NCBI GenBank assembly: GCA_964533945.1
Contig: CAZHPA010000004.1
Coordinates: forward strand, 24,335 to 88,334
Direction: 5' to 3'
DNA: 64,000 nucleotides
DNA from: CAZHPA01 sp964533945
Lineage (GTDB): Bacteria > Bacillota > Clostridia > Lachnospirales > WRBF01
The stretch's first letter is position 1, and each line of letters opens with the position of its first letter. Under the pieces are notes generated by a model that had not been told where the DNA came from, searched no databases, and was given only the letters and a program-made list of their open reading frames with translations. The translations under genes were made by a program, and so were the position numbers. Positions 1 to 8,536 of the stretch are shown here, piece by piece.

Positions 1-221
1 TTGTGTTTACGGCAGGCTTGGGAGAAAACAGCTCTGCGGCTCGTGCAAAAGTTTGCAGCTATTTAACATATTTAGGCATTGAAGTTGATGACGCTAAAAA
101 TAACGTGCGTGGAAAAGCAACAGTAATTTCAAGCGATAATTCAAAAGTTGCTGTTTTAACAATTCCAACAAACGAAGAGCTTGTCATTGCAAGAGATGCA
201 AAAATGCTTCTTGACAAATAA
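1..221 (+). CDS. ackA: Acetate kinase, C-terminal fragment
   Basis: The gene enters from outside the window; only about the last 73 codons are present, read in the frame of base 3. The segment [14 protein letters not shown] is the conserved acetate-kinase motif near the nucleotide-binding site, and the tail with [10 protein letters not shown] is typical of the family's C-terminus. Acetate kinase interconverts acetyl phosphate plus ADP with acetate plus ATP in the cytosol, the energy-yielding end of acetogenic fermentation. It normally lies upstream of the yceD-rpmF-plsX cluster in Clostridia, as here. Confidence 0.93.
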   Translation, partial: VFTAGLGENSSAARAKVCSYLTYLGIEVDDAKNNVRGKATVISSDNSKVAVLTIPTNEELVIARDAKMLLDK

Positions 222-261
222 TTTCCTCAAACGTATAATTAACGCTATAGGCTTTAACGAG

Positions 262-290
262 AAACGGTTTTTTGCCGTTTCCGTTTTGCC
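262..290 (+). terminator. Weak hairpin after ackA
   Basis: A six-base stem (AAACGG paired with CCGTTT, 262-267 and 275-280) surrounds a T-rich loop in the spacer between ackA and yceD. The T-run lies mostly in the loop rather than after the stem, so this is a poor intrinsic terminator. Attenuation or read-through into the next operon is equally likely. Confidence 0.25.
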
Positions 291-322
291 TTACGCCTTT
301 TCAATCAAAGGAACGGTATAAT

Positions 323-850
323 ATGATATTTAACGTAACCGAAACTTTAGAAAAAGTACCGGTATTTTTTTGCGAATATGTTTCGCTTCCCAAAAATGGA
401 ATTATTGCAGATGAAAAAGCAAAAGTTTATGTTTCGGGAACAATTCAAAACTTAAATAGCTGTTTTTTGTTTGAAGCAAAAGCGGAAGCAAATATAACAT
501 TTTGTTGTTGCAGATGCTTGAAGTTATGCAACCAAAGTTTAAGCTTTAATATTTGCGAAAAGTTTTCAAAGCTTTCTAATAGCAAAATTCAACAAAACCA
601 AGAAGAACTGGAAGAAAACGAGTTTTTTGTTTCAGATAACGATACAATTAACTTAATGCCGGCAGTTGAAGCAAATCTTTTAGTAAACTTACCTATGACA
701 GTTTTGTGTAATGAAAATTGTAAAGGACTTTGCCCTATTTGTGGGCAAAATTTAAATGAAACAAGTTGCAATTGTAAAATTACCGATGAACGCTTTGCAA
801 TTTTGCGCTCATTAACGTTTGTTGATAACGAAAATAACGAGGAGGTGTAA
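323..850 (+). CDS. yceD: YceD/DUF177 family protein
   Basis: A 175-residue protein of the YceD (DUF177) family, which almost always precedes rpmF and is linked to ribosomal RNA or ribosome-precursor metabolism. The C-terminal half carries the diagnostic motif CNENCKGLCPICGQNLNE, a probable metal-binding cysteine cluster, and there is an additional CCCRC cluster near residue 75. The ATG at 323 was chosen because AAAGGAACGG lies just upstream and family homology starts there. The frame stays open back to 272 with no ribosome binding site. It lies three bases from rpmF and is certainly cotranscribed. Confidence 0.9.
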   Translation: MIFNVTETLEKVPVFFCEYVSLPKNGIIADEKAKVYVSGTIQNLNSCFLFEAKAEANITFCCCRCLKLCNQSLSFNICEKFSKLSNSKIQQNQEELEENEFFVSDNDTINLMPAVEANLLVNLPMTVLCNENCKGLCPICGQNLNETSCNCKITDERFAILRSLTFVDNENNEEV

Positions 851-853
851 AAA

Positions 854-1036
854 ATGTCAATTTGTCCAAAAGGTAAAACTTCAAGAGCAAGACGCGATAA
901 AAGACGTGCACAAACATGGAAAATTTCAATGCCAAGCCTTGTTGCTTGCAGCAAATGCAATGAACTTATGAAATCTCATAGAGTTTGCAAATTTTGCGGA
1001 ACTTACGATAAAAAAGAAATTATAGCTATGGACTAA
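854..1036 (+). CDS. rpmF: 50S ribosomal protein L32
   Basis: A 60-residue L32 of the zinc-binding (C+) type. The N-terminus has the typical PKGKTSRARRDKRRAQ basic stretch, followed by two CxxC pairs (CSKC and CKFC) that would coordinate one zinc ion. Length is normal. It sits between yceD and plsX in the classical order and is preceded by a GAGGAGGTG ribosome binding site. Confidence 0.97.
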   Translation: MSICPKGKTSRARRDKRRAQTWKISMPSLVACSKCNELMKSHRVCKFCGTYDKKEIIAMD

Positions 1037-1047
1037 GAGGTGGTTTT

Positions 1048-2031
1048 GTGGTTGTTGCTATGGACGCAATGGGGGGCGACAATGCGCCTAAAGTTATTGT
1101 TGAAGGTGCTTTGCTTGCGACGAATTGCATCGAAAACTTAAAAATTATTCTTTTAGGAAAAGAACAACTTATTAAACAGCACCTTGAAAACTATAACGGA
1201 AGCTCAATTGAAATATTAAATACAACCCAAACAGTTGAAAACGACGACGTACCAACAGTTGCAATTAAGCAAAAAAAAGATTCATCAATGGTTGTCGGGC
1301 TAAATCTTTTAAAACAAAAAAAGGCAGATGCTTTCATTTCTGCCGGAAACACAGGGGCGCTGTTAACAGGTGCAACTATAATTGTTGGAAGGCTTGAAGG
1401 AATTGAACGCCCGGCAATCGGTACGGTTTTGCCAAACAAAAACAAAACATATACTTTACTTATAGATAGCGGAGCAAACGTTGACTGCAAGCCTAGTTAT
1501 ATTTTGCAGTTTGCCAAAATGGGTTCTGTTTATATGGAAAATGTTTTGAATATTAAAAACCCTACAGTTGGGCTTTTAAATGTTGGAACAGAGGACAAAA
1601 AAGGGAATTCTTTAGTTAAAGAATGCTTTACCATTTTAAAAGAATGCCAAGAAATTAATTTCTTTGGAAACGTTGAAGCTTCAACTGTTTCTTATGGAAC
1701 TGTAGATGTTTTAGTTTGTGATGGGTTTGTTGGAAATGTTTTTTTAAAACAAGCAGAAGGGCTTTCTAAAATGATTTTAAGCGTTATAAAAGACGAATTA
1801 ATGTCGTCTTTTATGGCAAAAATAGGGGCGGCTTTGGCTAAAGGAGCTTTTGAAAACGTTAAAAAACGCTTCGATTCAGCCGAAATTGGAGGCGCACCGT
1901 TTTTGGGCTTAAATGCACTTGTTGTTAAAGCACACGGAAACTCAAACGAAAGAGAAATTTTTGGTGCTGTGCGTCAATGCGTTAATTTTGTTAATTCCGA
2001 TATAGTTTCAAAAATAAAACAAAAATTATGA
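1048..2031 (+). CDS. plsX: Phosphate acyltransferase PlsX
   Basis: A 327-residue PlsX. It transfers an acyl group from acyl-ACP to phosphate, giving acyl phosphate for glycerolipid synthesis at the membrane. The N-terminal AMDAMGGDNAPK signature, the SAGNTGALL motif and the C-terminal GAPFLGL segment are all present. It starts at GTG 1048 after an AGAGGTGG ribosome binding site. Together with acpP (donor carrier) downstream and plsC further on, it forms a phospholipid-synthesis block. I see no FapR-type operator. Confidence 0.97.
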   Translation: MVVAMDAMGGDNAPKVIVEGALLATNCIENLKIILLGKEQLIKQHLENYNGSSIEILNTTQTVENDDVPTVAIKQKKDSSMVVGLNLLKQKKADAFISAGNTGALLTGATIIVGRLEGIERPAIGTVLPNKNKTYTLLIDSGANVDCKPSYILQFAKMGSVYMENVLNIKNPTVGLLNVGTEDKKGNSLVKECFTILKECQEINFFGNVEASTVSYGTVDVLVCDGFVGNVFLKQAEGLSKMILSVIKDELMSSFMAKIGAALAKGAFENVKKRFDSAEIGGAPFLGLNALVVKAHGNSNEREIFGAVRQCVNFVNSDIVSKIKQKL

Positions 2032-2049
2032 CAGGGGCTACAAAATTTT

Positions 2050-2277
2050 ATGGAGTTTGAAAAGGTCAGAAGTATAATTGCGTCGCAAATGAATATTGCA
2101 CAGAGCAAAATAACATTAAATTCATCATTTGCCGACGATTTGGGGGCGGATTCTTTAGACATTTTTCAAATAGTTACAGAGCTTGAAGAAACATTTGGCA
2201 TAGAATTTTCAAACGAAGACGCCGAAAAAATTAAAACAGTCGGGGATATTGTAAATTATATTAAGGAAAGAATTTAA
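2050..2277 (+). CDS. acpP: Acyl carrier protein
   Basis: A 75-residue acidic ACP with the DSL motif (ADSLD; Ser35 is the expected 4'-phosphopantetheine attachment site) and the helix-II segment [10 protein letters not shown]. It carries acyl chains for fatty-acid and phospholipid synthesis, supplying PlsX directly upstream. The stop codon directly abuts the rnc start codon, so translation of the two is probably coupled. Confidence 0.97.
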   Translation: MEFEKVRSIIASQMNIAQSKITLNSSFADDLGADSLDIFQIVTELEETFGIEFSNEDAEKIKTVGDIVNYIKERI

Positions 2278-2970
2278 ATGTATAGTGAATTTGAAGCAAA
2301 AATAGAATATGTTTTTAAAAATAAGGAGCTTTTAATTCAAGCTTTAACTCACAGCTCATTTTCATATGAAAATGAAAAAGTTAAAAACAACGAACGTCTT
2401 GAATTTTTAGGAGATGCCGTTTTAGAACTTTGCACAAGCGACTTTCTATATAAAAAGTTTAACGACTTTTCAGAAGGACAGCTAACTAAACTTAGAGCTT
2501 CAATAGTTTGCGAAGACAATCTTGCCAAAATAAGCAAGCAGCTTCAGCTTGGTAAATATTTAAGATTAGGCAAAGGTGAAGAAAATTCAAATGGAAGACA
2601 AAGAAATTCCACGCTGTCTGATGCATTTGAAGCTGTTATTGGTGCTGCATATTTAGATGGCGGATTTGATGCGGCTAAAGCGCTAGTTCATAGGCTTGTA
2701 ACAGTTGATGTTAATGCTTCGCAAAGCATTTATTTTCCAAATGACTATAAAACGCAGCTTCAAGAAATGGTGCAGCAAGAAAATGGCGTTCCTGTAAGTT
2801 ATAAAATACTAGAACAGTTTGGGCCCGACCACAATAAAACGTTTGTTGCCCAAGTATCTCAAGGCAACAATATTTTAGGAAAAGGCAAAGGGAAAACTAA
2901 AAAGGAAGCGGAACAGCAGGCAGCATTTGAAGCTTTAGAAGCTCTAGATTCAAAAGATTCAAAGCTTTAG
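2278..2970 (+). CDS. rnc: Ribonuclease III
   Basis: A 230-residue RNase III, which cleaves double-stranded RNA in rRNA precursors and mRNAs. The catalytic signature NERLEFLGDAVLE is near residue 40 and the second acidic helix is DAFEAVIGAAYLDGG. A double-stranded RNA-binding domain follows from about residue 155. The start codon directly follows the acpP stop. The last codons (ALDSKDSKL) lie in a short tandem duplication that continues past the stop codon, so the C-terminal few residues may be recently acquired. Confidence 0.97.
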   Translation: MYSEFEAKIEYVFKNKELLIQALTHSSFSYENEKVKNNERLEFLGDAVLELCTSDFLYKKFNDFSEGQLTKLRASIVCEDNLAKISKQLQLGKYLRLGKGEENSNGRQRNSTLSDAFEAVIGAAYLDGGFDAAKALVHRLVTVDVNASQSIYFPNDYKTQLQEMVQQENGVPVSYKILEQFGPDHNKTFVAQVSQGNNILGKGKGKTKKEAEQQAAFEALEALDSKDSKL

Positions 2971-2983
2971 ATTCAAAGCTTTA
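2956..2983 (+). repeat. 14-base perfect tandem duplication at the rnc stop
   Basis: GATTCAAAGCTTTA occurs twice back to back (2956-2969 and 2970-2983). The first copy includes the last sense codons and most of the rnc stop; the second forms the spacer before the next ribosome binding site. It is the smallest and only perfect example of several gene-end duplications in this window. Confidence 0.9.
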
Positions 2984-2999
2984 AGCAGGAGGAAGTAAT

Positions 3000-4229
3000 T
3001 TGATTGCAGTAATAGGCGGAGGAGCGGCAGGAGTTTTGGCGGCAGGGGTTTTGGCCGAACGTGGATTTTCAGTTTCTCTTTTTGAAAAAAACGAAAAGCT
3101 TGGCAAAAAACTTCGCATAACCGGCAAAGGAAGGTGTAATTTAACAAATGCTATACCTCCCGATGAATTTCTTGATAAAGTAATTAACAACCGTTCTTTT
3201 ATGTACAGTGCATTATACAACTTCGACTCTTTCAGAACTATGGATTTTTTTGAAAGCCTTGGTGTACCGCTTATGACCGAAAGAGGAAGCCGTGTTTATC
3301 CTGTTTCTGAAAAAGCAGGCGATATTGTTTTGGCTTTAGAAAACTATTTAAAACAAAATAATGTTAAAGTATATTTAAATTGCTCTATTAAAGAAATTGT
3401 TGTTGAAGATGGTAAAGCTTGCGCCGTTGTTTTGGAAGATGGGCAAACGCTTTTTTGCGATGCTGTTATTGTTGCAACGGGCGGTTTATCGTACCCTAAA
3501 ACAGGCTCAACCGGCGATGGCTACAAATTTGCAAAAGCAACAGGACACAAAGTAACTAATCTTTACCCTTCGCTAGTTCCGCTTATAACTTATGAAAAAT
3601 GGGTTGAAAAGCTGCAAGGGTTAAGCCTTAAAAACGTTTCAATAACGGTTAATATTTCAGATGAAGTTGTGTATAAAAATTTCGGCGAAATGCTATTTAC
3701 CCATTTCGGCTTGTCGGGTCCAATAATCTTATCAGCCAGCGCCTATATAACAGGCAAATTTAATAAAAATCCAACTATTTCAATAGACCTAAAGCCAACA
3801 TTAACCGACAAAGAACTTGATTTAAGAATTTTGCGTGATTTTGAAAAATATATTAATAAGCAGTTTAAGAATAGCCTTGATGACTTACTACCCCAAAAGT
3901 TAATACCAGTAATTATTGAATTAAGTGGCATTTCTCCAAATAAGCAAGTTAATTGCATTACAAAAGACGAGCGCAAGACGTTAGTTAAACTGCTTAAAAA
4001 TTTAACATTTACAATAAAAAGCACAACAGGCTTTAATGACGCAATTATAACGGCAGGGGGCGTGTGCGTTAACGACATTAATCCACACACAATGCAGTCT
4101 AAAAAAGTTAAAGGACTGTATTTTATAGGGGAAGTGCTTGACGTTGACGGATATACAGGCGGATTTAATTTGCAAATTGCATTTTCAACGGCATTTTTGG
4201 CGGCCGATTCTATACAATATAAGATATAG
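3000..4229 (+). CDS. HI0933/BaiN-type flavoprotein, FAD-dependent oxidoreductase
   Basis: A 409-residue member of the HI0933-like NAD(P)/FAD-dependent oxidoreductase family. The N-terminal dinucleotide-binding loop is IGGGAAGVLAA, followed by the family-specific GRCNLTN motif. The C-terminal FAD motif is EVLDVDGYTGGFNLQIAFSTA. The physiological substrate of most members is unknown; one clostridial relative (BaiN) reduces bile-acid intermediates, which is not evidence for that role here. It starts at TTG 3000, fixed by an AGGAGGA site at 2987-2993. It lies between rnc and cmk in a single operon. Confidence 0.9.
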   Translation: MIAVIGGGAAGVLAAGVLAERGFSVSLFEKNEKLGKKLRITGKGRCNLTNAIPPDEFLDKVINNRSFMYSALYNFDSFRTMDFFESLGVPLMTERGSRVYPVSEKAGDIVLALENYLKQNNVKVYLNCSIKEIVVEDGKACAVVLEDGQTLFCDAVIVATGGLSYPKTGSTGDGYKFAKATGHKVTNLYPSLVPLITYEKWVEKLQGLSLKNVSITVNISDEVVYKNFGEMLFTHFGLSGPIILSASAYITGKFNKNPTISIDLKPTLTDKELDLRILRDFEKYINKQFKNSLDDLLPQKLIPVIIELSGISPNKQVNCITKDERKTLVKLLKNLTFTIKSTTGFNDAIITAGGVCVNDINPHTMQSKKVKGLYFIGEVLDVDGYTGGFNLQIAFSTAFLAADSIQYKI

Positions 4230-4241
4230 GGGGTGTTTTGC

Positions 4242-4913
4242 TTGTTTTCAATAGCTATAGATGGCCCAAGCGGTTCGGGCAAAAGCACTGCTGCTAAACT
4301 GTTAGCAAAAAAATTAGGCTGCATATATGTTGATACGGGCGCAATGTATCGTGCTGTTGCATACTTTTGTATAGAAAATAACGTTAACTTAGATAGTGCT
4401 GAAAGTGTTGAAAAGGCAATATTAAATGACATTAACATTTCACTTGTTTTTGAAGACAACATGCAAAAGCTTTCGCTAAATGGCGCTTTTGTTACAGAAT
4501 TACTTAGAACACAACAAGTTGCAGAAGGCTCTTCTAAAGTTGCATCATATGATGGGGTTCGCAAAAGGCTTGTTGAAATACAACAAAACATCGCCAAAAC
4601 AAATAGTGTAATTATGGACGGACGAGATATTGGAACTTGTGTTTTAAAAAATGCGTCTTTAAAAATATATTTAGATGCTTCTGTTTCCGTTAGAACAAAC
4701 AGACGTATTTCAGAACTTTCGGAAAAAGGCGTTAAAGCCGACTACGAAAAAACAAAAGAGGAAATTATAAAACGTGATTTAAGAGATAAAACAAGAGAAA
4801 TTTCACCTCTTAAAGTAGCAGAAGATGCCATAATTTTAAACAGCGACAATATGACTATTGAGCAAGTTGTGGAATTTATTGAAGGGCTGGTTAAGAAATG
4901 TTGTATTTTATAG
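4242..4913 (+). CDS. cmk: Cytidylate kinase
   Basis: A 223-residue CMP kinase, phosphorylating CMP and dCMP with ATP. The P-loop GPSGSGKST is close to the N-terminus, followed by VDTGAMYRAVA and the MDGRDIGT motif that binds the CMP phosphate. I start it at TTG 4242, eight bases after AGGGGG. An in-frame GTG at 4233 overlaps that Shine-Dalgarno sequence and would add three implausible residues. The 3' end overlaps plsC by 16 bases. Confidence 0.95.
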   Translation: MFSIAIDGPSGSGKSTAAKLLAKKLGCIYVDTGAMYRAVAYFCIENNVNLDSAESVEKAILNDINISLVFEDNMQKLSLNGAFVTELLRTQQVAEGSSKVASYDGVRKRLVEIQQNIAKTNSVIMDGRDIGTCVLKNASLKIYLDASVSVRTNRRISELSEKGVKADYEKTKEEIIKRDLRDKTREISPLKVAEDAIILNSDNMTIEQVVEFIEGLVKKCCIL

Positions 4914-5479
4914 CAAGAGCAATTTTTATACCAATTTTTTTTCTTTTATTTCGTGTTTCAGCGCAAGGAGCTGAAAACATACCAAAAGAGGGCGGCGCAA
5001 TAATTTGCAGCAATCATTTAAGCTTTTTCGACCCAATTGCAATTGGAATTAAAGCAAAACGCCAAATTCATTTCGTTGGCAAAAAAGAGCTTTTTAAAAA
5101 CAAGCTTGTTGCTTGGTGCTTTAAAGAAGTTGGGGCATTTTCAATTGATAGAGATAACCCCGACATGCAATCTTTTAAAACAGCTATGAAATTTTTAAAA
5201 GAAGGAGAAATTTTGGGGATTTTTGCTCAAGGTACAAGAATGAAAGAAGTTGACGCAAAAGGTGCAAAATCGGGTGTAACGTTTTTTGCATTAAAAGCAA
5301 ATGTTCCCATAATCCCCGTTGGCATATGCGGTAATTATAAGCTTTTTAGCAAAATGACAGTTAAGTTTGGAGAACCTATTTACTTTGACGAATATAAAGA
5401 CGTTAAAGTTAAAACAGAACTTCTAAATGAAATAACCGAAAACGTTATGAATCGTGTAAGCGAGTTGGTTAAAAATTGA
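4898..5479 (+). CDS. plsC: 1-acylglycerol-3-phosphate acyltransferase
   Basis: A 193-residue PlsC-type acyltransferase that adds the second acyl chain to lysophosphatidic acid at the inner membrane face. There is an N-terminal hydrophobic segment, the HX4D catalytic motif (H40 and D45 in NHLSFFDP), and block III as FAQGTR where FPEGTR is usual. The Glu-to-Gln change is conservative and seen in some homologues. It overlaps cmk upstream and the ispH fusion downstream by four bases, suggesting translational coupling. Confidence 0.93.
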   Translation: MLYFIARAIFIPIFFLLFRVSAQGAENIPKEGGAIICSNHLSFFDPIAIGIKAKRQIHFVGKKELFKNKLVAWCFKEVGAFSIDRDNPDMQSFKTAMKFLKEGEILGIFAQGTRMKEVDAKGAKSGVTFFALKANVPIIPVGICGNYKLFSKMTVKFGEPIYFDEYKDVKVKTELLNEITENVMNRVSELVKN

Positions 5480-7401
5480 AACCCCTTTTAATCTTAGGGC
5501 GCTATGCCGGGTTTTGTTATGGCGTTGCATCTGCGCTAAATATGGTATATAATCACATTCATTTGGAAAAGCTTTGTACATATGGCGATATTATTCATAA
5601 TAAACAAGTTATTAACGATTTAAAAAGCAAAGGTGTCGAAGTTATAGAAAATATAGACGACGCAAACGGAAGAACTGTTGCCATAAGAACACATGGCATT
5701 TCTAAAGCCATTTATGATTACATGGATAAAAATAATATTAAATATATCGATTGTACTTGCAAGCACGTTAAAAAAATTCATAATATTGTTTTAAACGCTT
5801 CTAAAAAAGGGCTTTTGGTAATTGTTATAGGAGATTGCAAGCACCCCGAAGTTGCCGGCATTGCAGGCTTTTCACAAAATGGCGCAATTGTTTTAAACAG
5901 CAAGGAACAGGCACTTAATACTGTATTTGACAAATCTAAAAAATATTGCGTTGTTGTACAAACAACATTTATATATGAAAATTATATTCAAATATTAAAC
6001 ATTTTAAAAGAAGCCGGTATAGAGCTTGAAGAAATTAATAATACAATTTGTAATGCAACATCAAACCGCCAATATGAGGCGGAAAGTATATCTAAAAATG
6101 TTGATATTATGCTAGTAATAGGTGACAAAAAAAGTTCTAATACAGTCAAATTATTTGAAATATGTTATAAAAATTGCAAAAAAACATTTTTAATCGAAAC
6201 AATTGACGATTTAGTATTGAATAATTTAAATCTTAATGGTAAAATTGGAATAACGGCCGGTGCCTCAACACCGCCGGACACAATAAAGGGGGCTTTAATT
6301 AAAATGAACGAATTAGATAAATCTCAAACCCAAACCCAAACTTTTGAAGAAATGTTAGGCGAATCTATAACAACATTGCATACAGGAGACATAGTTAAAG
6401 GTACTGTTATTCAAGTTTCAAACGGGGAAGTTTCTGTTAATTTAGGATATAAATCAGATGGAATAATACCACGTTCCGAATTTTCAGAAGACCAAACTAT
6501 CGACCCTAGCGAAATTGTAAAGCCTGGTGACCCAATAGAAGTATTTGTTGTTAGAGTAAACGACGGCGAAGGAAATGTTATGCTTTCTCGCAAAAAAATA
6601 GAAGCAAACAAAAGTATGGTTCTATTAGAGGCAGCATATAATGAAAAAACTGTTGTTTCTGGCAAAGTAATCGAAATTGTTAAAGGCGGGTTAATTGCAT
6701 TAGTTGGAGGCGTTAGAATTTTCGTTCCTTCATCGCAAGCATCGAATAGATATGTTGAAGATTTGTCTGTTTTCATAGGTAAAGAATTCAACTTTAATAT
6801 TATTGAATTTGATAAAAGCAAACGCCGCATAGTTGGCAGCAGAAAAAATTTAGCCGCTATAGAACAAGCCGAAAGCAAAGAACGTGTGTTTAATACAATA
6901 GCAGTTGGGCAAAAAATTAAAGGCATTGTAACACGAATTGTTGAATTTGGAGCATTTGTTGATGTTGGCGGAGTTGATGGCCTTGTTCATATTTCAGAAC
7001 TTTCATGGAGCAGAATACCAAAAGTTCAAGATGTTTTAAAAGAAGGCGACCAAGTTACAGTTTGTGTACTTGCCGTTGATAAAGAAAAGGGCAAAATTTC
7101 TCTTTCTTTAAAAAATGTTGAAGGCGACCCATGGAATAATATTGCTGAAAAATACCCTGTAGGACAAGTTATTTCAGGTAAAGTTGTTCGTATGGTTCCT
7201 TTTGGTGCTTTTATTGAGCTTGAAGAAGGTCTTGATGGGCTTGTTCATGTTTCTCAAATTGCAAAAAACCATGTTGAAAAACCTGAAGATGTACTTTCCA
7301 TTGGGGAAAATATAAATGTTAAAGTTATAGGCATAGACCCTGAAAACAAAAGAATCAGTTTATCTAAAAAAGCTGCCGACTTAGCAGAACAAACTGCATA
7401 A
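5476..7401 (+). CDS. ispH-rpsA: IspH–ribosomal protein S1 fusion
   Basis: A 641-residue bifunctional protein. Residues 1-280 are 4-hydroxy-3-methylbut-2-enyl diphosphate reductase, the last step of the non-mevalonate isoprenoid pathway. The three cluster cysteines are in AGFCYGV, DCTCKHVKKIH and TICNATSNRQ, and the substrate motifs RTHG, KHPEV and GITAGASTP are present. From about residue 297 four S1 RNA-binding repeats follow (about 297-372, 385-455, 470-540 and 556-630); the last two are the best conserved (VEFGAFVDV, VPFGAFIEL). The fusion is a known clostridial arrangement. The linker contains a small in-frame CAAACC repeat. Start is TTG 5476, overlapping plsC. Confidence 0.95.
   Translation: MKPLLILGRYAGFCYGVASALNMVYNHIHLEKLCTYGDIIHNKQVINDLKSKGVEVIENIDDANGRTVAIRTHGISKAIYDYMDKNNIKYIDCTCKHVKKIHNIVLNASKKGLLVIVIGDCKHPEVAGIAGFSQNGAIVLNSKEQALNTVFDKSKKYCVVVQTTFIYENYIQILNILKEAGIELEEINNTICNATSNRQYEAESISKNVDIMLVIGDKKSSNTVKLFEICYKNCKKTFLIETIDDLVLNNLNLNGKIGITAGASTPPDTIKGALIKMNELDKSQTQTQTFEEMLGESITTLHTGDIVKGTVIQVSNGEVSVNLGYKSDGIIPRSEFSEDQTIDPSEIVKPGDPIEVFVVRVNDGEGNVMLSRKKIEANKSMVLLEAAYNEKTVVSGKVIEIVKGGLIALVGGVRIFVPSSQASNRYVEDLSVFIGKEFNFNIIEFDKSKRRIVGSRKNLAAIEQAESKERVFNTIAVGQKIKGIVTRIVEFGAFVDVGGVDGLVHISELSWSRIPKVQDVLKEGDQVTVCVLAVDKEKGKISLSLKNVEGDPWNNIAEKYPVGQVISGKVVRMVPFGAFIELEEGLDGLVHVSQIAKNHVEKPEDVLSIGENINVKVIGIDPENKRISLSKKAADLAEQTA
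6324..6341 (+). repeat. CAAACC hexanucleotide repeat at the IspH/S1 junction
   Basis: Three consecutive copies of a CAAACC/CAAACT hexamer encode QTQTQT exactly where the IspH domain ends and the S1 region begins. Any slippage changes linker length by two residues without a frameshift. Confidence 0.8.
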
Positions 7402-7417
7402 AAAGGAGGTGTTTTAC

Positions 7418-7663
7418 TTGAGCATTTTATTTACTATCCTTTCAGTTTTATATATTGTTGGTTGTCTTGCACTAATCGGCGTTATTCTATTACAGAAAAA
7501 ACGTTCGGCAGGTATAGGCAACCTAGGAACAACCGGGGGAAGTAACCAAACTTATTGGGATAAAAACAAGGGAAGGTCACTAGACGGTATGCTTGAAAAA
7601 TATACAAAACTTGGCGGTCTATTATTTTTCATTTTAACCGTTGTGCTATGTGTTGTTAAATGA
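7418..7663 (+). CDS. secG: Preprotein translocase subunit SecG
   Basis: An 81-residue membrane protein with two transmembrane helices (about 3-25 and 60-80). Between them lies the conserved cytoplasmic loop LLQKKRSAGIGNLG, diagnostic of SecG, which assists SecYE in protein export. Start is TTG 7418, seven bases after AGGAGGT; the in-frame GTG at 7409 is part of the Shine-Dalgarno sequence itself. It is the last gene of the operon and is followed by a strong terminator. Confidence 0.93.
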   Translation: MSILFTILSVLYIVGCLALIGVILLQKKRSAGIGNLGTTGGSNQTYWDKNKGRSLDGMLEKYTKLGGLLFFILTVVLCVVK

Positions 7664-7672
7664 AGTTTTTCT

Positions 7673-7696
7673 AAAAACGGGCAATTGCCCGTTTTT
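7673..7696 (+). terminator. Intrinsic terminator after secG
   Basis: A near-perfect palindrome AAAAACGGGC-AATT-GCCCGTTTTT forms a stem of about ten pairs ending in a T-run. It closes the yceD-secG operon. Confidence 0.9.
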
Positions 7697-7729
7697 GCGT
7701 TTCCAATTATTTTTTAAGGGGTATTTAAA

Positions 7730-8413
7730 ATGAATAACGAGATAAAATGTATTTTAGAGCAAAAAGGAATTGATATTGTACGCTTCGTGGATATTTCATC
7801 CATTTCTTCTAAAGCAACAAAAGGTTTTAATAAAGCGGTTTTGCTTTGCAATGCTTTATCTAAACAATTTATTTTGAATATGCATAATAATTTACCGATA
7901 GACATAGAAAACGACGAATTTTTAAAAAAAGAAAAAAAGATTGAGGAATTAGCCGACTGGCTTGCCGAATATATTAAAGATAAAGGTTATTCGGCTTGCT
8001 CTCAATCGGAAAAAAATAATATGGAGCAAGGACAAATTGAAAAGGCATATATTAACCCTGAAGCACAACAAGGCATTAGCACTTTACCCCACAAAATAAT
8101 TGCCTATTTTGCAGGGCTTGGGTTTATTGGAAAAAACAACTTGCTTATAACAGAACAATTCGGCTGCGCTTTGGTAATGTGTTCTGTTTTAACAAATGCG
8201 CCGCTCTCAACTCAAAGTTATACTTTAATTCCACCAAAATGCGGCAATTGCAATATATGTACTAAAGTTTGCATAAAAGGAGCAATAAAAGGCATCGAAT
8301 GGGAGCAAAATATTAAAAGGGAAGTAATGATTGATGTTTCCAAATGTTGCTGCGCTTTAAAATGTATGATAAATTGCCCATTTACGCTAAAATATGCAAG
8401 AAGCCAAAAATAA
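7730..8413 (+). CDS. Short QueG-like 4Fe-4S protein
   Basis: A 227-residue protein resembling the core of epoxyqueuosine reductase. The central segment PHKIIAYFAGLGFIGKNNLL matches the QueG/DUF1730 region. It is followed by two cysteine clusters, CGNCNICTKVC and CCALKCMINCP, suited to two [4Fe-4S] centres. It is much shorter than canonical QueG (over 300 residues) and lacks C-terminal HEAT repeats, so a role in queuosine synthesis is uncertain. It could be a reductase of another substrate. It has its own AAGGGG ribosome binding site after the secG terminator. Confidence 0.7.
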   Translation: MNNEIKCILEQKGIDIVRFVDISSISSKATKGFNKAVLLCNALSKQFILNMHNNLPIDIENDEFLKKEKKIEELADWLAEYIKDKGYSACSQSEKNNMEQGQIEKAYINPEAQQGISTLPHKIIAYFAGLGFIGKNNLLITEQFGCALVMCSVLTNAPLSTQSYTLIPPKCGNCNICTKVCIKGAIKGIEWEQNIKREVMIDVSKCCCALKCMINCPFTLKYARSQK

Positions 8414-8536
8414 ATAAATTTGAAGCTTGGATTTTAATTGAATGGCTTGATTAATGGGATACTTTCTTTTCATAGTTACATTAACAATTTTATTAATAAA
8501 TCTAAAAAAGTTAGAAAATAGCATGGAGGTTAATTT

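Noticed and set aside
3743..4597. Long minus-strand frame of 284 codons opposite the flavoprotein and cmk genes
   Set aside because: It lies antisense to two genes with clear family motifs, has no ribosome binding site and has composition typical of a shadow frame.
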